A stretch of DNA of 64,000 nt from Methanoregula sp. SKADARSKE-2 (GTDB taxonomy: Archaea; Halobacteriota; Methanomicrobia; Methanomicrobiales; Methanospirillaceae), in assembly GCA_030919125.1 (NCBI GenBank), contig CP121470.1, positions 434,001-498,000 of the forward strand, read 5' to 3'. Positions within the stretch are counted from its first letter, which is position 1. Every line of letters starts with the position of its first letter. This document shows positions 34,792-45,150 of this stretch, piece after piece. Under the pieces are notes generated by a model. That model had not been told where the DNA came from. It did no database searches and worked only from the letters and a program-made list of their open reading frames with translations. A program made the position numbers and the translations under genes.

Positions 34792-36840
34792 ATGATCGCA
34801 ACGTACATCCTTGACATCATCATCGTTCTTGCCCTTGCGATTCTCGTGATTACCCTCGGTACCCGGCTCAAAATTCCCGGGGTTGTCGGGTTCCTCCTGA
34901 CCGGGGTCCTGGTGGGGCCATACGGTCTCGGCCTTGTCAGGGACGCCGATATGGTTGAAGTGCTCGCAGAGATAGGGATCATCTTCCTCCTCTTCACCAT
35001 CGGGATGCAGTTCTCGTTCAAAACCCTGCTCGAGATGAAGAAGATCGTCATCGTTGCCGGGACCCTCCAGGTCGCGCTCACGATCCTTGCAGTATACGCG
35101 ATCATGTACTTCTTCGGGACACCGGCAGGGAGCGCCCTCCTCTTTGGCTTTTTGATCTGCCACAGCAGCACGACCATAACCCTGAAAATTTTCCAGGATC
35201 GGGCTGAGGTCAACACCCCCTATGCCCGGTCAACCCTGGGGATCTCGCTGTACCAGGACATCATGACCGTGCCTATGCTCATTGCCATCCCGATCCTTGC
35301 CGGCCACGAAGCCGACATCACCGCGGCGATGCTGAACCTCGGGCTCACACTTCTCGTGCTCGTCTCGATTGTTCTTGCGGTCGCAATCTGGGTCCTCCCC
35401 CGGATCATGGACAAGATCGCTGGTGTCCGGTCTTCGGAAATTTTCCTCCTCTCCATCGTCCTGATCTGCTTTGTCATCACCTTCATCTCCGCAAAACTCG
35501 GCCTCTCCCTCGCGCTCGGTGCGTTCCTGGCCGGGCTCACGCTCTCGGAGTCCGCGTACTTCCACCAGGCATTTGCAAGCATCATCCCCTTCCGGGACAT
35601 ATTCACGAGTTTCTTTTTCATCTCGATCGGGATGCTCCTCAACATCTGGTTCGTCCTCGAAAATCCGGTCATCATCATCGCACTTGTGATCGGACTCCTC
35701 ATCCTGAAGACCGTGATCGCTGCCGGGAGCACGCTTGCGATCGGCCAGTCGCTCCGGACCTCCGTACTTGCCGGCTTTGCGCTCTGCAACATCGGGGAGT
35801 TCGCCTTCGTCCTCTCGGGTCCCGCGCAGGAGTACGGGGTCTTGAGCAAGACGAACAACCAGTTCTTTCTTGCAGTCGCCGTCATCACCATGGCCCTGAC
35901 ACCGTTCATCATCAGCGCCGGCCCGGGCGTCGCTGACCGGGTCTGCCGGCTCCCGTTCCCGGACCGGATGAAAGCCGGGTGCATTCCCCCGGAGAGGGAG
36001 AAAAACGGGAAGCCCCCGATTACCGGCCACGTGATCGTTATCGGATACGGCCTCAACGGCAGGCACCTCGCAACGGTGGCGAAGATCGGGAACGTACCCT
36101 ATGTTGTTATCGACCTGAACCCGGAGACGGTTGAAGAGGAGCAGAAGAGAGGCGAACCGATCTTTTTCGGAGATGCAACGAATGAGTCCATCCTCTCCCA
36201 TGCCGGGATAGAGGAGGCACGGGTCCTGGTCATCGCCATCAACGATGCGCTCTCCACCCGGGCCATTACCCGTATCGCCCGGCCAATGAACCCGAACCTG
36301 TACATCATCGCAAGAACCCAGTTCCTCCCCGAGGTGAAGATGCTCCAGGGCCTCGGCGCGAACGAAGTTATCCCGGAGGAGTTTGAGACTTCGGTCGAGA
36401 TCTTCTCACGGGTCCTGAAAAAATATCTGGTACCGAAAGGAACGGTTGAGCAATTTGTCCACGAGATCCGCGCCGACTCCTACCAGATGCTCAGGAACCC
36501 GGCCGAATTCTCGGCCGACCTTACCGATCTCCGGTTAACGATCCCCAACACTGAGATCGCCGCGCTCAAAGTTCTTCCCGGTGCAGAGGTTGCGGGCATG
36601 GATCTTGCAGGGATAGAGGTCCGGAAAAAGTACTGCGTCTCCATCCTTGCGATCCGCAGGGCCGGGGAGATCATCGCCAATCCTGCAGGAGAGATGGATC
36701 TCAGAGCCGGCGACGAAGCAATTGTTATCGGGGCGCCGGGCGATGTGGCCCGCCTCTCCCTCCACTTCCATCCGGAGAGTCCGGCCGGGTCCGGATCATC
36801 CGCGGCCTCCGGGCCGGGGAAAACCGGTAACGAAGAATGA
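34792..36840 (+). CDS. CPA2 cation/proton antiporter with RCK domains
   Basis: A 682-residue KefB-type antiporter. Residues 1-380 form about 12-13 membrane helices with FLLTGVLVGPYGLGLV and the exchange-site region FLAGLTLSESAYFHQAFASI. A TrkA-N (RCK) domain follows with nucleotide motif VIGYGLNGRHLATVAK, then a TrkA-C domain ending in a GDEAIVIGAPGDVARL strand pair. It likely exchanges K+ or Na+ for protons under nucleotide control. The ATG at 34792 is preceded by GGAGAGG. It converges on a paralogue with only 140 bases between. Confidence 0.93.
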   Translation: MIATYILDIIIVLALAILVITLGTRLKIPGVVGFLLTGVLVGPYGLGLVRDADMVEVLAEIGIIFLLFTIGMQFSFKTLLEMKKIVIVAGTLQVALTILAVYAIMYFFGTPAGSALLFGFLICHSSTTITLKIFQDRAEVNTPYARSTLGISLYQDIMTVPMLIAIPILAGHEADITAAMLNLGLTLLVLVSIVLAVAIWVLPRIMDKIAGVRSSEIFLLSIVLICFVITFISAKLGLSLALGAFLAGLTLSESAYFHQAFASIIPFRDIFTSFFFISIGMLLNIWFVLENPVIIIALVIGLLILKTVIAAGSTLAIGQSLRTSVLAGFALCNIGEFAFVLSGPAQEYGVLSKTNNQFFLAVAVITMALTPFIISAGPGVADRVCRLPFPDRMKAGCIPPEREKNGKPPITGHVIVIGYGLNGRHLATVAKIGNVPYVVIDLNPETVEEEQKRGEPIFFGDATNESILSHAGIEEARVLVIAINDALSTRAITRIARPMNPNLYIIARTQFLPEVKMLQGLGANEVIPEEFETSVEIFSRVLKKYLVPKGTVEQFVHEIRADSYQMLRNPAEFSADLTDLRLTIPNTEIAALKVLPGAEVAGMDLAGIEVRKKYCVSILAIRRAGEIIANPAGEMDLRAGDEAIVIGAPGDVARLSLHFHPESPAGSGSSAASGPGKTGNEE

Positions 36841-36980
36841 GGGGAAAGTTCCCGCAACGGTACCTTTTTTTCGGGAAAATTCGGCGGTAAATATCTTTCA
36901 GAATGGTATTTCGCCCGCCGTGGGGGTACGGAAGAGTTATCAAAAGGGGAAAGGATGCGCCTGGGCAGGAGAGGAGCAGA

Positions 36981-38990
36981 TCAGGACCCCTCCGGCCCCG
37001 CAAACAGGTCGACTGCGTTGGTGATATCTTCCGGCGTCCCGTAGACGATTGCAATATCTCCCGCTTCAAGGGACGACTCGCTGCCGGGACCGGTCAGCAT
37101 CTCCTCGCCTCGCCGGATCGCCAGCACGAGAATGTTGTACCGTTTCCGGAGGTTGAACCTGCCGAGTGTCTGCCCTGCCAGCGCAGAGCCAGGTGCCACC
37201 GTAAACGCGGTGATAGTGATGTTGGGGATATTCCGGACAAGGTCAGGCAGCGTCCCCCCGGGGGCGCTCCGGCTCCGGAGCATCCGGTACCCGTTCGCAC
37301 GGACATCGGTGATAAATTTCCCGATCTGGTCGTGCGGTACAAAAAATTTGTTGAGCACGACCGTGAAGATCTCAACCGAGGTCTCGAACTCCTCGGCAAC
37401 AACCTCATCCGCACCCAGGGCGTGCAGGGCTTCAACCTCGCTCACGTACCGGGTACGCACAATGACAGAGAGGGCCGCGTTCAGGTTTCGGCAGAGGCTC
37501 GTGATCTTCCGGGTGGCCACGGGATCGTTGATCGCAATAACCGCGATTCGGGCATCCCGGATGCCGGCATGGCGGAGAACTCCCTCCCCCGTTGCATCCC
37601 CAAAGATAACCAATCCCCCGTTCTTCCGGGCCTCCGTGACAAGGTCAGGGTTGAGCTCGATAATGGTATATTCGATTCCGGCCTGCCGGGCCGTACGGGC
37701 AAGGTTGCGGCCGGTGACGCCGTACCCGATGATGACAAGGTGATCACCCCGAGTTCCGGGGGCGTTCTCCGTCTCGATACCGCAGGTGCCTTTCGCAAAC
37801 CGGGAAAGGGCCGGAACCCGGCAAAGTTTTCCGGCTAACGGCTGGCAGATTCCCATGACAAACGGCGTAGCCGCCATGGTGATGAGGGCGACGATGAGAA
37901 ACGTCTGGTATGCAGAAAACTGCAGGATGCCCACCGTGTACCCGCTCTGGGCAAGAATAAACGAGAACTCCCCGACCTGTGCGAGCGCAAGGCCGCTCAT
38001 TGCTGCAGTCCGGAGCGGATATCCGAGTGCGAGAGGTGCAACCGTCGCGAGCACGGCCTTTGCAACGATTGCTAGGATGATGAGGAAGAGGACGAACCCG
38101 ATGTTGTCGATCAGGAACCGGACATCGACGAGCATCCCGACCGAGATAAAGAAGAAACTGGTAAAGATATCACGGAAGGGAAGCACGATGCTTGCGGCCT
38201 GGTGGCTGTACTCTGAGCCCGAGATGATCAGCCCGGCAAGGAGTGCACCGATCGCGATCGAGATGCCGGTGTAGGAGACCAGCAAGGCTACGCCAAAGCA
38301 GGTGAGAATAACCACGAGCAGGAAGAGTTCCTGGTTCCGGGTTCTGGCGATCTCGTACATGACCCGGGGGATGATCCATTTTGCTGCTGCGATGAGGACG
38401 AGGATGATCAGGAGGTCCTGCGTGAGGAGGAGGAGAAGGGCGTCCCCCGGGAGAAACGGGGTCGGATCAAAGAGAGGGAGGCTCGCGAGGAAGGGTACAA
38501 CCATCATCATCGGGATTGCGACGAGGTCCTGGAAGATCAGGATACCCAGAGCTATGCTCCCGTGCGGAGAGTCCATCTCGCCATTCTGGTGGAGAATCTT
38601 GAGCACGATCGCGGTGCTCGATAACGAGAAGAGAAAACCCATCAGGATCGCTTCGTTCATCGGGCGGCCCAGCAGGAATGCAAGCCCGCAGAAGAAGACG
38701 AACGAGAGACCCACCTGGAGAGCTCCTCCTGCAACCGCAATGAGCCGGATCTTCCAGAGATCCTTGAACGAGAACTCAAGTCCGATGGTAAAGAGGAGCA
38801 GGATGATCCCGATCTCCGCAAGGTTCGCAACCTCCTGCCCCCCGATGACACTGAGCCCGTACGGCCCGACGATAACGCCGGTCAGGATGAAGGCAACGAG
38901 CGGGGGGACCTTGATCTTGTTGAAGACCATGCCTACGCCGAGGGCAATGGCAAACACAATCAGGATGTCGGTGAGCAGGTCAAGAACCAT
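36981..38990 (-). CDS. CPA2 cation/proton antiporter with RCK domains, paralogue
   Basis: A 669-residue protein with the same architecture as its convergent neighbour: membrane part (FILTGVIVGPYGLSVIGGQE, GALLAGLIISGSEYSHQAAS), TrkA-N with IIGYGVTGRNLARTARQ and a TrkA-C domain ending AGDIAIVYGTPEDI. Identity between the two is moderate, so this is an old duplication. A TATA-like CAAATTTATCC lies about 40 bases before the ATG. Confidence 0.93.
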   Translation of the reverse strand: MVLDLLTDILIVFAIALGVGMVFNKIKVPPLVAFILTGVIVGPYGLSVIGGQEVANLAEIGIILLLFTIGLEFSFKDLWKIRLIAVAGGALQVGLSFVFFCGLAFLLGRPMNEAILMGFLFSLSSTAIVLKILHQNGEMDSPHGSIALGILIFQDLVAIPMMMVVPFLASLPLFDPTPFLPGDALLLLLTQDLLIILVLIAAAKWIIPRVMYEIARTRNQELFLLVVILTCFGVALLVSYTGISIAIGALLAGLIISGSEYSHQAASIVLPFRDIFTSFFFISVGMLVDVRFLIDNIGFVLFLIILAIVAKAVLATVAPLALGYPLRTAAMSGLALAQVGEFSFILAQSGYTVGILQFSAYQTFLIVALITMAATPFVMGICQPLAGKLCRVPALSRFAKGTCGIETENAPGTRGDHLVIIGYGVTGRNLARTARQAGIEYTIIELNPDLVTEARKNGGLVIFGDATGEGVLRHAGIRDARIAVIAINDPVATRKITSLCRNLNAALSVIVRTRYVSEVEALHALGADEVVAEEFETSVEIFTVVLNKFFVPHDQIGKFITDVRANGYRMLRSRSAPGGTLPDLVRNIPNITITAFTVAPGSALAGQTLGRFNLRKRYNILVLAIRRGEEMLTGPGSESSLEAGDIAIVYGTPEDITNAVDLFAGPEGS

Positions 38991-39402
38991 GAAAAACCTC
39001 CGGGTTGCCCAGGATGATTCCGGATGGATAAATTTGGCCGGAAGACAAGAAAACGTTTTAGGAAGAGAGATGAACGGGTACCCCGCTCAGATCGTAACAA
39101 GCCGGTCTTCATCACGGACCCTATCCCAAAAAAAGCTGCCGAAATTTTTCAGAAACGATCTCCCGCAATTTTAGGGAGACGTTTTATTTCATAGCGAAAA
39201 GTCCAAAAAAAATTTCCGGATAGTGGCAAATCCGTGGGGGGAGGGGAGAGCGGCGGGACACTTCCCTCCTGCGGTTGCGTCCAACCCGCAACAAAGAGGG
39301 CAAACAGGATATGGCAGAGTGCCGATACGAAGAAGTTTGTTAGGTGAAAAAGATCTCTCCGGTTTTTTTACCCGGGGTAACTCAGGAAAAAACCATTTCT
39401 CT
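38991..39402. other. Intergenic, no gene seen
   Basis: These 412 bases hold the promoter of the minus-strand antiporter and several A-rich runs (a string of A at 39204-39212). No gene or repeat was recognised. Confidence 0.45.
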
Positions 39403-39772
39403 TCATCCCTCTTCCCGGAGCACGCCGGCCTGTTGAGGAAGGAAGAGCTGCAAGTAAAACCAGTAGCATACGAATCCGATCACGGGGAATACCACGCAGA
39501 TCCCAAACGCCATCGTCTGGCTGCCCCGGAATGGTGGAACGTAATTCCGGGCCACGTACCACCCGCTTGAGGAACCCGAGGCCGAACAGGACAAAACTGA
39601 GATCGAGTGTCGCGACATCTCCGGAAGCCGCGAGGAGCACCGCGACCACGTAGAGCAACATAAGGATCAGGAGAGCGGGGTGCATTCCCCGAAAGCCAAA
39701 TACCGGCGGGTCTTCGGGATCGTCCATTCGGGAGGGTCTCCGCAGCTTGCGGGCTTTTCCATTTCCTTGCAT
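39403..39772 (-). pseudogene. Three-helix membrane protein with a frameshift
   Basis: The N-terminal part, MQGNGKARKLRRPSRMDDPE to MHPALLILMLLYVVAVLLAA and LDLSFVLFGLGFL, is in one frame; the natural continuation WYVARNYVPPFRGSQTMAFG and VVFPVIGFVCYWFYLQLFLP is in another, to a stop at 39403. One base change of length near 39570 breaks it. Family unknown. Confidence 0.6.
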
Positions 39773-39829
39773 CAGATCACCTCCTCCAGAAATAATCCCG
39801 GAATTGGATCTCAAAAATTGCCCCTTCTC

Positions 39830-40234
39830 TCAAAAATCATAGTCAATCGCCCATCTTCCAGAAGATCTGAGGCGTATTAGCGTTCTCTTAGCGTTTTTTT
39901 CTGAGCCTGGAATCGCCCCAGTTTGCCATAAATCCCCATAAATCACAAACATCCAAAATCCGTGTGACAGAATTCGACACTTTCTGCAACCTGTACGCTT
40001 TCCGAATTTGTCAGTGAAATACCCGGGAAAGAGCTTGACGAAACTCGAAGCGCCGTCGCTCAAACCTTCGATGATCCCGAGCGCAAAGACCGGGGCCCCA
40101 AGGATGATCAGAAACGATGGCAGGAGAACCGCCACGGACTCGTACCCGAGATCGCCAAAAAAACTCGCGATACCGGCGCAAATGACCGTGGTATTCAGCC
40201 ACGCGGGCCATTTCATACGTCTCCAATCCCGCAT
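39830..40234 (-). pseudogene. MFS transporter N-terminal fragment
   Basis: The first 75 or so residues match the start of a major facilitator transporter: VICAGIASFFGDLGYESVAV, LPSFLIILGAPVFALGIIEG and the loop FPGYFTDKFGKRTG (the GxxxD(R/K)xGR(R/K) signature between helices 2 and 3). After that the sequence loses similarity and membrane character. At least nine of twelve helices are missing. Confidence 0.72.
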
Positions 40235-40374
40235 GCTACTCCATAATGACCGATCTCCTCATGCCGCATTCGTTCCCCGCACGTCAAGCTGAAGGGGTGC
40301 GGCTCGTCCCGGTCTCTTGCGGTGGAAACGAAAGAACAAAAATAAAAATCAGATAATCCCGTGCTACCTCGCAG

Positions 40375-40387
40375 GTTATATATTTTA
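40375..40387 (+). promoter_or_regulatory. TATA box of the DUF4013 gene
   Basis: TTATATATTTTAA at 40375-40387. Transcription would start some 25 bases on, near 40405, which favours the ATG at 40411 over the one at 40399. Confidence 0.6.
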
Positions 40388-40410
40388 AGAGCGCGAAAAT
40401 GGACGATTAT

Positions 40411-41232
40411 ATGGAATTAGATGAGATGCTGGGCGATTCGTTCGCATATACAAAAGAGGCATTGTGGGGCAAGTGGGTCCGGTGGATAACTTTCATGATC
40501 CTGAGTATTCCTTTTACCCTCATCCCCTTTGTCTTCGACATGGACAAGATCGTGGTCGGGACGGAGTTTCACTGGGAGCTTGTTCCCTGGGACCAGGTTG
40601 CACTCGTACTCGCGGCGGGAATTCTCTTCTCGTTCGTTATCTCCGGCTACCTTGTCCGGATCTACAAGGGAACAAAACCCGCACCGGACTTTACTGAATG
40701 GGGTCGTCTCTTCATTGACGGGATCAAGCTCCACATCGTCTGGCTCCTCTGGTTTGTCCCGGTTGCGATCATCGTACTGGCCCCGCTCGCGATTGCCATT
40801 ATCGCGACTGTCATCATCGCCATTGCAGGCGCTGGCTCGAATGTGGCTGCCGGCATATTTATCGGAGCTGTGCTGGTTGCGATCGTGATCGAGTTTGCCC
40901 TGATCATCATTGCCCTGCTCTACGGGTGCATGGGAGCGATCCGGTTCGCACGGATGGGAAGCATCCGTGAAGGAATCCGGTTTGGTGCGATCGGCAAACA
41001 TATCCGGACCATCGGATGGGGATCGTACATCCTCGCACTCATCGTTATCATTATCATCGGCGCATTTTTCTTGGGAATCTCGTACCTCGCTTCGCTCATG
41101 CCGTACGCCTGCTGGGCAATCGAGGCTGCGATTACACCGTTTATCGCCATCTTCATCGCCCGGTTCATCACGCTTCTGTACGAACAGGGTGAGAAGCAGC
41201 AGCCTGCAGAACCGGCAGTGGTTCCGGCCTGA
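40411..41232 (+). CDS. DUF4013 integral membrane protein
   Basis: A 273-residue membrane protein of the DUF4013 family, function unknown. Three or four strong hydrophobic blocks are ITFMILSIPFTLIPFVF, VALVLAAGILFSFVISGYLV, IIVLAPLAIAIIATVIIAI and ILALIVIIIIGAFFLGISYL, with the charged IYKGTKPAPDFTEWGRLF motif typical of the family. The start at 40411 is nearly leaderless relative to the TATA box; 40399 would add MDDY. The C-terminus is Gln/Pro-rich. Monocistronic. Confidence 0.88.
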   Translation: MELDEMLGDSFAYTKEALWGKWVRWITFMILSIPFTLIPFVFDMDKIVVGTEFHWELVPWDQVALVLAAGILFSFVISGYLVRIYKGTKPAPDFTEWGRLFIDGIKLHIVWLLWFVPVAIIVLAPLAIAIIATVIIAIAGAGSNVAAGIFIGAVLVAIVIEFALIIIALLYGCMGAIRFARMGSIREGIRFGAIGKHIRTIGWGSYILALIVIIIIGAFFLGISYLASLMPYACWAIEAAITPFIAIFIARFITLLYEQGEKQQPAEPAVVPA

Positions 41233-41990
41233 AAACCGAGACAACCTTTTTTCCAAACATTTTACGATTGTTTCCGGTCTTCTGGACTCCCAATTTTTCC
41301 TGGGTTTTTCCGGAAGTTATCGTCTCATCAGGATCGGGAATGGGGGGGTTTACCGCGAGGAGGGATCTCGCGTACCACAAATCCCGCTCACGGTATACAG
41401 CCCGCTTATCGCACTGCAGGCCGTTCTCCCGGTCATGCGAAAGCAGGGCGGCGGGGCAGTCGTCACCATCAGCTCGGGTGTGAGCTCGCGGCATCCCCCC
41501 ACTCGGCGGGTAGGCGGCACCCGAGGCAGCACTACGCAGGATCGGCCCCGCCGCCCGGACGGTACCTGCCGCAGACAACATCGTAGTCTCCGAGAGTCCT
41601 GCCCGGAGCAACAGGGACAGATTTTTCCCGGAACAGCATGGAGGGAAGGATCCCGTCCGCTCCTCCGGTCCGGACAGTGCCGCGGGATCCGCGGTCGGGA
41701 AAGACCCAGAAGGAACTCTCGGAAGGGATCGGGGCCGGGGAGGCAGAGATCCTCCTTGCCCGGATCGAGAACCGGCCTGGTGATCCGACAGCGGGTGAAG
41801 AGGGGGGTCCCTTCAGGTATATCCCGGGACGGGAATGAGGCATGCTCGCTTAACGGGCAGCAAGAATTTTTTTTTTCGGTTTCCGGTCAGGACAATCGAG
41901 CCAATCTTATCTCCCTGGTACGTGGCCGGGCCGATACATTTTGCTCGTGCCACCAAAAGTTTTTATAATACCCGTTCCATTGCTGCACTC
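41233..41990. other. Degenerate stretch containing an SDR relic
   Basis: No intact gene. Around 41391-41480 one frame reads YSPLIALQAVLPVMRKQGGG then AVVTISSG, which matches the helix and strand before the catalytic serine of short-chain dehydrogenases. The rest of that gene is unreadable. The remaining frames here are GC-rich noise. Confidence 0.45.
41391..41480 (+). pseudogene. Short-chain dehydrogenase fragment
   Basis: About 30 codons only: LIALQAVLPVMRKQGGGAVV and TISSG resemble the middle of an SDR Rossmann domain. Neither the nucleotide-binding TGxxxGxG nor the YxxxK motif is found in the flanks. Confidence 0.45.
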
Positions 41991-42170
41991 ATGCCAAAGA
42001 TCAAGATACGCCCGGCAGATATGGCAAAGATCCACAAGACCCACCCCCTTGGTGAATACGGCCCGTGCGAGTTTGCATACTGCAGCTGTCCTGAATTTTT
42101 CCCGGGTGAGATATCGGATATTATTTGCAACAATTGCGGACATGACCGGCGCTATCACGCGAAACGATGA
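41991..42170 (+). CDS. Small zinc-finger-like protein
   Basis: A 59-residue protein MPKIKIRPADMAKIHKTHPL continuing to CEFAYCSCPEFF and ICNNCGHDRRYH. Five cysteines and a C-terminal His give a plausible single zinc site. A TATA box (TTTTTATAATA, about 41960-41970) lies 25 bases upstream of the ATG, so the message is probably leaderless; longer in-frame starts upstream of the TATA box are excluded by it. Family not recognised. Confidence 0.7.
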   Translation: MPKIKIRPADMAKIHKTHPLGEYGPCEFAYCSCPEFFPGEISDIICNNCGHDRRYHAKR

Positions 42171-43317
42171 TGAGCCCCCAAGGGAAAAAAAGCGGGATCC
42201 TCTCCTCAGCGTGCGGGCACTACAGGAAGTCGGGTCTGATGGAGCGCCGGGTGCCTTCATGCCGGTCATTCTCCGGCCGGGGAGAGGTGTGATGGATGGA
42301 GGGAGTGGCGCCTTCGGCATCAGGATGAGAAGAGAGACCCGCACCGTTTTTGCCGGACGAGATGGCTGCAGACCCGGTCTCATTTCGGGTCAATAAAACC
42401 GGTCTCGATGACGGACGGTTGATCGGACCAGCCCCGCAATTGGCCTTGAGATCGCATTCCAAAAAAAGTCACCGGTTTTCTTTTTTCTCTGCCTGGATAC
42501 CAGCGGGGCGGATCCCCTCTCAAACGCTTGTGATCGCATGCCGGGTCCCGTTGGAAGAGTTGGGAAAATTTTCCCGGTCTCAACCGAACCTGGCCTTGTG
42601 CAGGGCCCGGCTCACAGGAGAGTCCGGTGAAAACAATGCAGTACTATTCCCGGTCTGCCCCGTAACCTCCGGCTTCGATCCTTCGGAATGGGTCACCCGG
42701 GATCCGGGAGGTCCTGGTTGCGCCCGGAAGAATGACTGCGGTTTTTGCGCCCCTTCCACCATGGGATCTGCCAAACTCCCCCATCACTCATCCCATTCCT
42801 CCCGGCGAGTCTGAACCCTGCGGGATGGACCGGCTGCCCGCCGGCATTTTCTGCCGTAACGCAGATCGGGATGGCAGTTGCATTCTCAAGCCGGGGTGCT
42901 CACCCAAAAACGGTTAAGAGAGAGGGGAAACGGGTCTGCTGCAGTCCCTACGTTACTCTCGTGTCTGAAGGTAAGGCACTCACCGGCTGTGATACTGGCG
43001 CAGATCGCAAAAAGGGCGGGGGTGCGGGTCTTTTGTACCGGATTTCCCGGCGGGTTGGAGGGCGTACAGCCTGCAACCGGCGGGGAGCCGATGGCGATGG
43101 CAGGGGGGATGATCGTTCTGACGGGCTTATTTCCTGATGAACAGGTAGTCATCTGCACGGGATCGATGCTTGGGGTAAAAATATTGTTTGCCGGCATCTC
43201 CGTACTTTGAGAGAGACCTTCGGAGAGCTCCGGCAAATTCCTCTCCAGAATAAAATAGGATCCGATACACCTCGTAATCGGGAGAATCTATCGGGAACTT
43301 CAATGAAAAGAAGGCGG
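42171..43317. other. Gene-poor stretch of about 1.1 kb
   Basis: Several short overlapping frames exist on both strands, none with domain-like sequence, a ribosome site and a promoter together. A frame at 42950-43210 (ending IVLTGLFPDEQVVICTGSML) has some protein-like character but no recognised family. I treat the stretch as non-coding or eroded DNA. Confidence 0.45.
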
Positions 43318-43893
43318 TTATGCCGGTAAGATCGCACCGGGATCGATTGCCCATGCCACGTGATAATCCGGTTTCAGGGACGGTGTGACATTCTCTCCCT
43401 GCTCCATAAAGTACACGTCCAGCACCGCCTCGTCCTGGAAGGCGGCGAGGTGCTCAGCCGAATCTACCACAACAAAGTCCTTCGCCGCCTCGGTTCTGTT
43501 GGGAAAAATCCAGGCGGTCCGTGCACCGTTTCCGTTGTGCGAACACCCGATACCCCCGTAGGCGTCTCCATTCTTCTCGGTGAGTTTGCTGAACCAGACG
43601 AACTTGATCGGGTCTTGACCGGTATTTTTTGCCGCAACATAGACGGCAACCTCGGTCGAGTTGTCAGCCTGAGGGGCGAGCTCGAAACTGTCTATCCAGA
43701 CGGATATCCCATGCGTTGCGTTCCCGAGCGGCACAACGGAATGCATCGGTAACGCGTTCTTCGGAAGATTCTTCGTATGGCTCGTGGTTGCCGGGGCGGT
43801 TGTACCGGCAGGGGAGGTCGCGACCGGCGTTGTCGTACAGCCGGCAATAACCAGAAAGATAACCGCGATTGCAATGAGGGCAATTTTTCTCAT
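43318..43893 (-). CDS. Secreted lipoprotein, unknown function
   Basis: A 191-residue lipoprotein. The signal peptide MRKIALIAIAVIFLVIAGC ends in a lipobox, followed by a Thr/Pro-rich linker. The mature domain (HGISVWIDSFELAPQADNST, VYVAAKNTGQDPIKF) has the alternating pattern of an immunoglobulin-like beta-sandwich, similar to DUF4352-type extracellular domains. The ATG at 43893 is chosen because it begins the signal peptide. No operon partner. Confidence 0.82.
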   Translation of the reverse strand: MRKIALIAIAVIFLVIAGCTTTPVATSPAGTTAPATTSHTKNLPKNALPMHSVVPLGNATHGISVWIDSFELAPQADNSTEVAVYVAAKNTGQDPIKFVWFSKLTEKNGDAYGGIGCSHNGNGARTAWIFPNRTEAAKDFVVVDSAEHLAAFQDEAVLDVYFMEQGENVTPSLKPDYHVAWAIDPGAILPA

Positions 43894-44070
43894 CTCTAAA
43901 ACCTCTCTTCTGACAATGATAGGATACACTTTTGTCGTCCGATAAAAAAAAGTGTGGCCGCAGCAGGCAATCTGCCCGGGTTGACCGAACCCGGTCTTTC
44001 CTGTTGCGGCGGCTCCGGCGGTCTCCTCGGGAGCGGGCTCACGGTGCCTGAAAGAGCCAGACTCGCTTTC

Positions 44071-44595
44071 TTATTCTTTTGAGGAAGACCCGGGATCAGA
44101 ACATTTTATTCGTGGCCTCATTTCCGTAACCTTCACCGGGTCGAGCGTCCCATCGATGAGCAGATCGAACGGGACCGTATTCAGCCATCCCGCCTTCTCA
44201 AACATGCTCATGAAACAGACGCCCGCGACCTTCACGCCAGGGTGGGATGCGATCACCCCGGTTACCTCCTCCTTTGTCACCGGCATATACGGCATCGCGA
44301 GTCCCCCCCATAAAGACGAGAACCTTCGGCCGGAGCTGCGCAGGGCCGCCGCTCACCTGCATGCTGACATCGGGAATATCGCAGAGGGTCTGCGCTTTTG
44401 TCTCATCGAGTAAGGGCACATAGACCTGTTCGAGGTGGCATCCGCGGATGGCCAGTGCAAGAAGTTCAACGAAGGGGGTGCAGGACAACCGTAGTACACG
44501 ATCTGATCGCCCGGCGTTGGCCTGAGATCCTAGATATACTCCTTGAACGGCCGGAGAAGCCCGGTGATACAGGTGAATGTTTTCGTCTCGCTCAT
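44071..44595 (-). pseudogene. DUF2124 family protein, decayed second copy
   Basis: Pieces of a DUF2124 protein in order: MSETKTFTCITGLLRPFKEY then TAG; DLRPTPGDQIVYYG; after a deletion and shift SCTPFVELLALAIRG to PKVLVFMGG; after another shift LAMPYMPVTKEEVTGVIASH to VCFMSMFEKAGWL and the tail. One nonsense codon and two or more frameshifts. The intact relative is at 18019-18507. Confidence 0.85.
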
Positions 44596-45150
44596 ACGCG
44601 AATGAATATCAGCCGCAGGAGAGGATAAGGACTCCCTGAGTCCGGTACCGAAAAGTAAAGAGCGGGAGGCGCGCCGGAGAGAGCCTGCTCCTCGGAACAA
44701 CGTCCCTCCTCGTCCCGCAGATCCCCGGGTTTGAGGGGTTGGGCCCGGGATGATCGGGAAAGGACCGCCAACTCCATCTGCCATTGCGATCTCTCTGCCG
44801 GTCGGCGAGGGCTTCGACCAGGTCAACCGCAGAGACGATGGCACCGATCAGGAGCGAGAGGAATTTTGCACGAGCGATCGGGCGTCCCGGTTGTGAGGCA
44901 AGGAAAAAAGGAAGGAAGAGTACCAAGAACCGCCCGCTGTAGGTTACCGCCCGGTATTCTGTCGGGACAAAGATGCGTTTCACCAATTATTCCGGCCCGG
45001 GTAGGGATCAGGATCTCCCGGGTCTCAAAGACACCCGAGAAAAAGCTGGGACGAGATTTTGCGCGATGCCCTGCGATAGGCGCCGCATTCCAGAGACAAA
45101 ATGTTCTTCACGCGTCCGGCACTTCTGAGAAGAGTATGAAAAGACGGATA
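44596..45150. other. Intergenic, no gene recognised
   Basis: These 555 bases lie between two minus-strand genes. The open frames present are GC-rich and lack recognisable domains. Nothing convincing was found. Confidence 0.4.

Noticed and set aside
35230-36201. Minus-strand open frame of 323 codons
   Set aside because: Antisense shadow of the antiporter; almost only Asp, Glu, Arg and Gly.
44609-44986. A 125-codon minus-strand gene
   Set aside because: No domain, no promoter, and a composition like neighbouring non-coding frames.
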